A stretch of DNA of 64,000 nucleotides from an uncultured Sulfitobacter sp. (GTDB taxonomy: Bacteria > Pseudomonadota > Alphaproteobacteria > Rhodobacterales > Rhodobacteraceae): assembly GCA_947501805.1 (NCBI GenBank), contig CANMXJ010000004.1:186001-250000 (forward strand), given 5' to 3'. Position 1 is the stretch's first letter, and each line of letters starts with the position of its first letter. Positions 59,650-64,000 of this stretch are shown here, in pieces. The notes below the pieces were generated by a model, which had not been told where the DNA came from, searched no databases, and worked only from the letters and a program-made list of their open reading frames with translations. The position numbers and the translations under genes were made by a program.

Positions 59650-59660
59650 AGGACCCTGAC

Positions 59661-60713
59661 ATGATCAATCTTGCCCCCTCCGACAAGGCATTGGTGCCTT
59701 TTGTCTCCGTCGATAACATGATGAAACTGGTGCATCACATCGGTGTCGAACCCATGATGCGCGGTATTGCTGATTACATCGAAGCGGATTTCCTGCGCTG
59801 GGAATTGTTCGACAAGACACCGCGCGTGGCAAGCCACTCCGAAAGCGGCGTGATCGAACTGATGCCAACCTCGGACGGCGATGTTTACGGGTTCAAATAT
59901 GTAAACGGCCACCCGTCCAACACGGCGGACGGACTGCAAACCGTCACGGCCTTCGGCCTGCTGGCAGATGTGGCGTCCGGCTATCCTGTGTTGCTCAGTG
60001 AAATGACCTTGCTCACGGCGATGCGCACGGCGGCAACGTCTGCTTTGGTGGCGCGGGTATTGGCCCCCGAAGGCTCCAAAGTGATGGCGATGATCGGCAA
60101 TGGTACACAGTCAGAGTTTCAGTCTTTGGCGATGAAAACCATCGTCGGGATCGAGGAAGTGCGCCTTTATGACATCGACGCGGCAGCCATTGAAAAATGC
60201 GCGACCAACCTTGCGGGGCAAGGTTTGCGGGTGGTGAAATGCAAAACCGCCGAAGAGGCGATCGAGGGCGCGCAGATCATCACAACCTGCACTGCGGACA
60301 AGCAATATGCGACCATCCTGACGGACAACATGGTGGGTGCGGGCGTGCACATCAACGCGATTGGCGGCGACTGTCCGGGCAAGACGGAACTGGCCCCGGC
60401 GATTTTGCACCGCGCTGAGATCTTCGTGGAATATCCCGAACAAACGCGCATCGAAGGCGAAATTCAGCAGATGGCAGCGGATCATCCCGTCACCGAGTTC
60501 TGGGAGGTTCTGACCGGCGCATCCAAAGGGCGCACTGATGACGCGCAAATCACCTTGTTTGACAGCGTCGGCTTTGCGATCGAGGATTTCTCGGCGCTGC
60601 GGTATGTGCGCGACCAGATCAAAGACACGGATCTGTTCCTTGCGCTGGACCTGCTGGCAGATCCCGAAGACCCGCGTGATCTGTTTGGCATGCTGCAACG
60701 CGCCAAAACCTGA
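59661..60713 (+). CDS. Ornithine cyclodeaminase
   Basis: A 350-residue protein of the OCD/mu-crystallin family: the substrate-side segment ELMPTSDGDVYGFKYVNGHP, LLSEMTLLTAMRTAATSALV, and the NAD-binding AMIGNGTQSEFQ near residue 140. It converts ornithine to proline and ammonia. The spacing and strand show an operon with arginase, and the divergent Lrp-type gene is the probable regulator. The C-terminal QITLFDSVGFAIEDFSAL matches the family. Confidence 0.94.
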   Translation: MINLAPSDKALVPFVSVDNMMKLVHHIGVEPMMRGIADYIEADFLRWELFDKTPRVASHSESGVIELMPTSDGDVYGFKYVNGHPSNTADGLQTVTAFGLLADVASGYPVLLSEMTLLTAMRTAATSALVARVLAPEGSKVMAMIGNGTQSEFQSLAMKTIVGIEEVRLYDIDAAAIEKCATNLAGQGLRVVKCKTAEEAIEGAQIITTCTADKQYATILTDNMVGAGVHINAIGGDCPGKTELAPAILHRAEIFVEYPEQTRIEGEIQQMAADHPVTEFWEVLTGASKGRTDDAQITLFDSVGFAIEDFSALRYVRDQIKDTDLFLALDLLADPEDPRDLFGMLQRAKT

Positions 60714-60728
60714 AATCGGTATATGGTG

Positions 60729-60752
60729 CCGCCCGTCAGGTTTGACGGGCGG
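60729..60752. terminator. Convergent hairpin after ornithine cyclodeaminase
   Basis: A perfect ten-base stem (CCGCCCGTCA with TGACGGGCGG) with a GGTT loop, containing the stop codon of the facing monooxygenase gene. There is no T run, so termination would be weak; it may still protect both 3' ends. Confidence 0.5.
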
Positions 60753-61905
60753 TGACGTCATGCCCGTAGAGCCAGTCAAATGCGCCGAGCATGCGGCCCG
60801 GTGCAATGCGGCTGGCCAGCCGCAATCCCAGATGTGCGGCGGAGCGTTTTAATCCGGGACGCAAATGATACCGTGCGGCGTTGCCAGCCGCAGCGTTGAT
60901 CACGCGGGTGACACGGGCATGGCGGCGTTGCTGATATCCGGCCAGCCAATCCCCCTGTCCACGTGCGGCGCTGTCGGCCAAAATCCACGCATCCTCCAGC
61001 GCCATGTTTGCGCCTTGCGCCAGAAACGGCAGTGTCGGATGCGCCGCATCGCCAAGCAATGCCACGCCTTGCCGATGCCACGACTGGGCGACGGGGTGCA
61101 GGTGAAGGCCCCATAACGTGACGTCGGATATTCCGTTCATCATTGCGGGGACGTCACCGCCAAATTGCGCAAACGCCTGTTGCACGTGTTTCGGATCGTC
61201 TGTGTGGTTCCAGCCTTCGGCCGCCCAATCGGCACGTTCCTCAACGGCCACCAGATTGATCAGGCTTCCCCCCCTTAGCGGATAACTGACAAGATGACGC
61301 CCCGGCCCCATATGAACCTGCGCCTGCGCTGGATGGTCAATCGTGTTCGGAATCAAGGCACGCCATGCCACTTGCCCCGAGAATGTCGCGCCATCAGGAC
61401 CGTTCAAAACCGGCCGCGCCACAGAGTGAATGCCATCAGCCGCAACAACCAGTTCGGCACGACGCGTGCTGCCATCTGTCATCTGGATCAGCGGTGTTGG
61501 ACCCGGACGGATGCTGGCCACCTGTGCGCCCATTTCAAAGGTGACATTTGCGCGTTTGGCCGAGCCTGCCAGCAGGTCGATCAAATCCACGCGGTGCACA
61601 AAGAAGTACTTCTGGTCGGGGCGCAGGCGGGCCAGATCAAGATGGGCGACCTGTGCGCCTGCCTGCGAATCCCGCAACACGACCGCTTGTGCCTGTACTG
61701 CTTCTTTGCTGCGCAATGCGGATTCAAGTCCAAGCGAGCGTAAAACGGCCAAACCGTTGGGGCTGATCTGCAAACCTGCCCCTACCTCGCGCAAGGCGTC
61801 TGCCTGTTCGAGAACCGTCACAGCAACGCCGCGCCGCGCCAATGCGGCGGCCGCAGCCAACCCGCCAACGCCGGCACCAACAACAATCGCGTTCGAAATG
61901 TTCAT
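60736..61905 (-). CDS. FAD-dependent aromatic-ring-type monooxygenase
   Basis: About 389 residues. GAGVGGLAAAAALARRG at the N-terminus binds FAD, VVAADGIHSVARP is the DG motif, and GVALLGDAAHPTLPFLAQG is the GD motif, the set for salicylate-hydroxylase/UbiH-like flavoprotein monooxygenases. The substrate is not identified; no other aromatic-degradation gene lies nearby. The frame extends to 61959, but the ATG at 61905 starts the conserved part. It follows dksA on the same strand, separated by a terminator. Confidence 0.88.
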   Translation of the reverse strand: MNISNAIVVGAGVGGLAAAAALARRGVAVTVLEQADALREVGAGLQISPNGLAVLRSLGLESALRSKEAVQAQAVVLRDSQAGAQVAHLDLARLRPDQKYFFVHRVDLIDLLAGSAKRANVTFEMGAQVASIRPGPTPLIQMTDGSTRRAELVVAADGIHSVARPVLNGPDGATFSGQVAWRALIPNTIDHPAQAQVHMGPGRHLVSYPLRGGSLINLVAVEERADWAAEGWNHTDDPKHVQQAFAQFGGDVPAMMNGISDVTLWGLHLHPVAQSWHRQGVALLGDAAHPTLPFLAQGANMALEDAWILADSAARGQGDWLAGYQQRRHARVTRVINAAAGNAARYHLRPGLKRSAAHLGLRLASRIAPGRMLGAFDWLYGHDVTARQT

Positions 61906-61923
61906 AACAAGTCTTTCAACGAC

Positions 61924-61952
61924 AAAACGCCGAGGCAGAACCCCGGCGTTTT
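61924..61952 (-). terminator. Terminator of dksA
   Basis: A nine-base perfect stem (AAAACGCCG with CGGCGTTTT) and an 11-base loop, with T runs at both ends, 36 bases beyond the dksA stop. It separates dksA from the monooxygenase. Confidence 0.75.
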
Positions 61953-61987
61953 GATACAATTTGCCTCACACACTGCGCCTGACCTGA

Positions 61988-62443
61988 TCAGTCGTCGCGG
62001 TGTACTTTTTCGCGGCGCTCGTGCTTTTCCTGTGCTTCAAGGCTCATTGTGGCGATGGGCCGTGCATCCAGACGCTTGAGCGAAATCGGATCACCTGTTA
62101 CCGAGCAATAGCCGAACTCGCCCTCATCAAGACGGCGCAGCGCAGCGTCGATTTTTTCGACCAGCTTGCGTGCACGGTCGCGCGTGCGCAACTCCAGTGC
62201 ACGGTCAGTCTCTTCGGACGCACGATCATTTACATCCGGAATGTTGCGTGTAGTGTCTTGCAAACCTTCCAGCGTATCACGGCTGCCCTCGATCAACTCA
62301 GCCCGCCAATTCAATAACTTGCGACGGAAGTACTCTTCCTGCTTTTCGTTCATGAATGGCTCGCCCTCAGCCGGACGATAATCATCTGACAAAAAAACTT
62401 CCTGTTTCATGTACTTTTCCCCAATTGTTTTCAGTTCTGGCAT
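61988..62443 (-). CDS. dksA: RNA polymerase-binding protein DksA
   Basis: A 151-residue DksA: an N-terminal helix, the coiled coil (~residues 33-110, with the NDRASEETDRALELR tip region), and a C-terminal globular part. The usual four-Cys zinc finger is reduced to one Cys (GYCSVTGDPI, later ARPIATMSLEAQEKHERRE), as in other alphaproteobacterial DksA proteins, so the fold probably does not bind zinc. DksA works with ppGpp at rRNA and amino acid promoters. AGGGAGAGG precedes ATG 62443; the ATG at 62410 (MKQEVFL) is an alternative start with its own purine-rich signal. Confidence 0.93.
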   Translation of the reverse strand: MPELKTIGEKYMKQEVFLSDDYRPAEGEPFMNEKQEEYFRRKLLNWRAELIEGSRDTLEGLQDTTRNIPDVNDRASEETDRALELRTRDRARKLVEKIDAALRRLDEGEFGYCSVTGDPISLKRLDARPIATMSLEAQEKHERREKVHRDD

Positions 62444-62588
62444 GTCTGTACCTCTCCCTGAGATCTTCCCTGTGACGCCGCGTCTATCTTAGGCTCTGAG
62501 AATTGTCACTACACAATCCTTTGGATTTTTGGTTAAAGACTTTCGAATTACTTTGCGCAGCACCACCTGACAGAAGGTTGAAAACCAT

Positions 62589-63428
62589 ATGAAATTCCAA
62601 GGCACCGCTGATTACGTCGCGACGGATGACCTGACCATCGCGGTCAATGCCGCTGTAACGCTTGAACGCCCCCTGCTGGTCAAGGGGGAGCCGGGCACCG
62701 GTAAAACAGAGTTGGCCAAGCAGGTTTCAACCGCGCTTGGTCTGCGCATGATCGAGTGGAATATCAAATCCACCACCCGCGCACAGCAGGGATTGTACGA
62801 ATATGACGCGGTCAGCCGGTTGCGTGACAGCCAGCTGGGCGAGGAAAAGGTGCATGACGTTGCCAACTACATCAAAAAGGGCAAGCTTTGGGAAGCATTT
62901 GAAGCGGATGAAAAAGTTGTTCTGCTGATTGACGAAATCGACAAAGCAGACATCGAATTCCCCAACGACCTGTTGCAAGAGCTTGATAAGATGGAGTTCT
63001 TTGTCTACGAGACCGGCAAAACGATCAAGGCGGCAAACCGCCCGATTGTAATCATCACGTCAAACAATGAAAAAGAACTGCCGGATGCGTTTTTGCGGCG
63101 CTGTTTCTTCCATTATATCCGCTTTCCAGAGATGGACACATTGAAAAAGATCGTCGAAGTGCACCATCCGGGCATCAAGGAAACACTGCTGACAACCGCA
63201 TTGACGCAGTTCTACGAGATCCGCGAGCAGCAGGGCCTGAAAAAGAAACCTTCGACCTCCGAAGTTCTGGATTGGCTCAAGCTGTTGCTGGCCGAAGACA
63301 TGGACGTCGCCGACCTGCGGGGGGACGGTGCTTCTGCCTTGCCCAAGTTGCACGGTGCCTTGCTGAAAAACGAACAGGACGTGCATTTGTTTGAGCGGTT
63401 GGCATTCATGGCGCGCGGCAAACGATAA
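62589..63428 (+). CDS. MoxR-family AAA ATPase
   Basis: A 279-residue AAA+ ATPase: Walker A GEPGTGKT (residues 33-40), Walker B VVLLIDEIDKAD, sensor segment IVIITSNNEKELPDAFLRRC, then the MoxR-type C-terminal helices. MoxR ATPases usually act with a VWA-domain protein encoded next door to assemble or activate enzymes. No VWA gene follows here before the window end. It is divergent from dksA with 145 bases between. Confidence 0.92.
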   Translation: MKFQGTADYVATDDLTIAVNAAVTLERPLLVKGEPGTGKTELAKQVSTALGLRMIEWNIKSTTRAQQGLYEYDAVSRLRDSQLGEEKVHDVANYIKKGKLWEAFEADEKVVLLIDEIDKADIEFPNDLLQELDKMEFFVYETGKTIKAANRPIVIITSNNEKELPDAFLRRCFFHYIRFPEMDTLKKIVEVHHPGIKETLLTTALTQFYEIREQQGLKKKPSTSEVLDWLKLLLAEDMDVADLRGDGASALPKLHGALLKNEQDVHLFERLAFMARGKR

Positions 63429-63814
63429 GCGTCCGTTTTTCAATAAACAATTCGGAAAAACAGGCAAAGCGCCACGATCTGTGTGCGCTTTGCAACATTG
63501 GATTCCCTGACGGGATACCAAAAGCCAAGCTGGTTTCCCTCATCCACCTAAAAACAAGGCATTTTTGAGGATGGCCTGAAAATTCCCGCATTAATTGAAG
63601 TTTGACTGCCATATTCCGCCTTATTTGCCCCAAATTTGCCTTAATTGCTCCCTACTAAGGGCCCGATGGAAGGCGAAAAGACCTGAAATCCAAGGCTCAA
63701 AAAGGGCAGGCAGGCAGTTATGAGTATCCTTTTCGCACGTTCCGTGCACGCAATTGGCGTGTCCGTATTCCGTATTCTTGCGGGGCAACGCACCAAATTT
63801 GTAGAGCTTTCTAC
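63429..63814 (+). other. 386-bp intergenic region
   Basis: No convincing gene. Contents: a nine-base inverted repeat GCAAAGCGC/GCGCTTTGC (63464-63493) without a T run, AT-rich sequence with repeated TTTGCC around 63620-63650, and a tandem TCCGTATT at 63762-63777. The promoter of the next gene is probably within it. Confidence 0.5.
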
Positions 63815-64000
63815 ATGAGGGCGCGGTCGGTTCTACCACTGGTGATGCTGTTGAACGCATGTGTCCCTGCCTCGCAACATGACGTCGCAACACGGGCAAG
63901 TTTTGCCAGCAGCACCCTGCCCCCGATGAAGTCATTCTCGGCCAGCGCGCCGGTTGCACCGATCCGGTCAAACAATGATCTGGCACTGGATTTCATCGAA
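63815..64000 (+). CDS. Lipoprotein, probably DUF2927 family (5' part, cut by window end)
   Basis: An open frame of 62 codons from the ATG at 63815 running off the window. The N-terminus has a lipoprotein signal: basic start, hydrophobic PLVMLLNACV with a lipobox Cys at residue 16. The following PPMKSFSASAP and RSNNDLALDFIE resemble the start of DUF2927 proteins of Rhodobacteraceae. No clear ribosome binding site is visible. The family call is tentative because only the beginning is present. Confidence 0.55.
   Translation, partial: MRARSVLPLVMLLNACVPASQHDVATRASFASSTLPPMKSFSASAPVAPIRSNNDLALDFIE

Noticed and set aside
63464..63493. Inverted repeat after the MoxR-type gene as a terminator
   Set aside because: The nine-base stem has a long loop and no T run, so intrinsic termination is not supported.

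Overview
The window looks like chromosome of a Rhodobacteraceae (Roseobacter-group) alphaproteobacterium. The evidence is a CtrA/SciP pair, an alphaproteobacterial-type LexA box (GTTC-N7-GTTC), a DksA with a degenerate zinc finger, LpxI instead of LpxH, the order frr-uppS-cdsA-dxr-rseP-bamA-skp-fabZ-lpxA-lpxI-lpxB, divergent dimethylglycine/sarcosine dehydrogenase paralogues and Hint-domain RTX proteins. I cannot name a species. Most of the window is housekeeping. The accessory-looking parts are the ABC importer at 26-31 kb and the RTX/Hint cluster at 45.9-56.1 kb.

Layout. 0-11 kb: tRNA modification (trmFO, gluQ, mnmA), hisI, a NifU/IscU-like scaffold, a 42-residue membrane peptide behind a LexA box, recG-ligA, and the cell-cycle regulators ctrA and sciP. 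11-24 kb, all minus strand: envelope biogenesis. pyrH and frr (closed by a perfect terminator) are followed by uppS-cdsA-dxr-rseP, then by trmL with two small reading frames, then bamA-skp-fabZ-lpxA-lpxI-lpxB with four-base overlaps. 24-31 kb: miaA, an AraC-type regulator, and an Opp/Dpp-like importer of two permeases and one double ATPase with no binding-protein gene beside it. 31-40 kb: a periplasmic protein, a lytic transglycosylase, ssb, a GNAT acetyltransferase, aroK-aroB, xerD, an atypical metallophosphoesterase and a CNNM/CorB-type protein. 40-46 kb: two divergent FAD/GcvT-type methylamine demethylases and a MobA-like nucleotidyltransferase.

45.9-56.1 kb holds two minus-strand genes with homologous C-terminal Hint domains: a 624-residue RTX protein and a 2654-residue protein with 20 tandem ~94-residue cadherin-like repeats, RTX repeats and the Hint module. 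An 860-bp stretch without a recognisable gene separates them from tRNA-Leu(CAA). 57-64 kb: a YqaA/DedA-like protein, a DsbB-like protein, an Lrp-type regulator divergent from an arginase-ornithine cyclodeaminase pair (arginine to ornithine to proline), an aromatic-ring-type monooxygenase, dksA, a MoxR-type ATPase and the start of a lipoprotein gene cut by the window end.

Points most worth a second look: the LexA-boxed 42-residue membrane peptide beside recG (a candidate SOS-induced effector); the Hint/RTX giant pair; a 22-bp-period direct repeat between the AraC regulator and the importer; and a small intergenic repeat family found three times.
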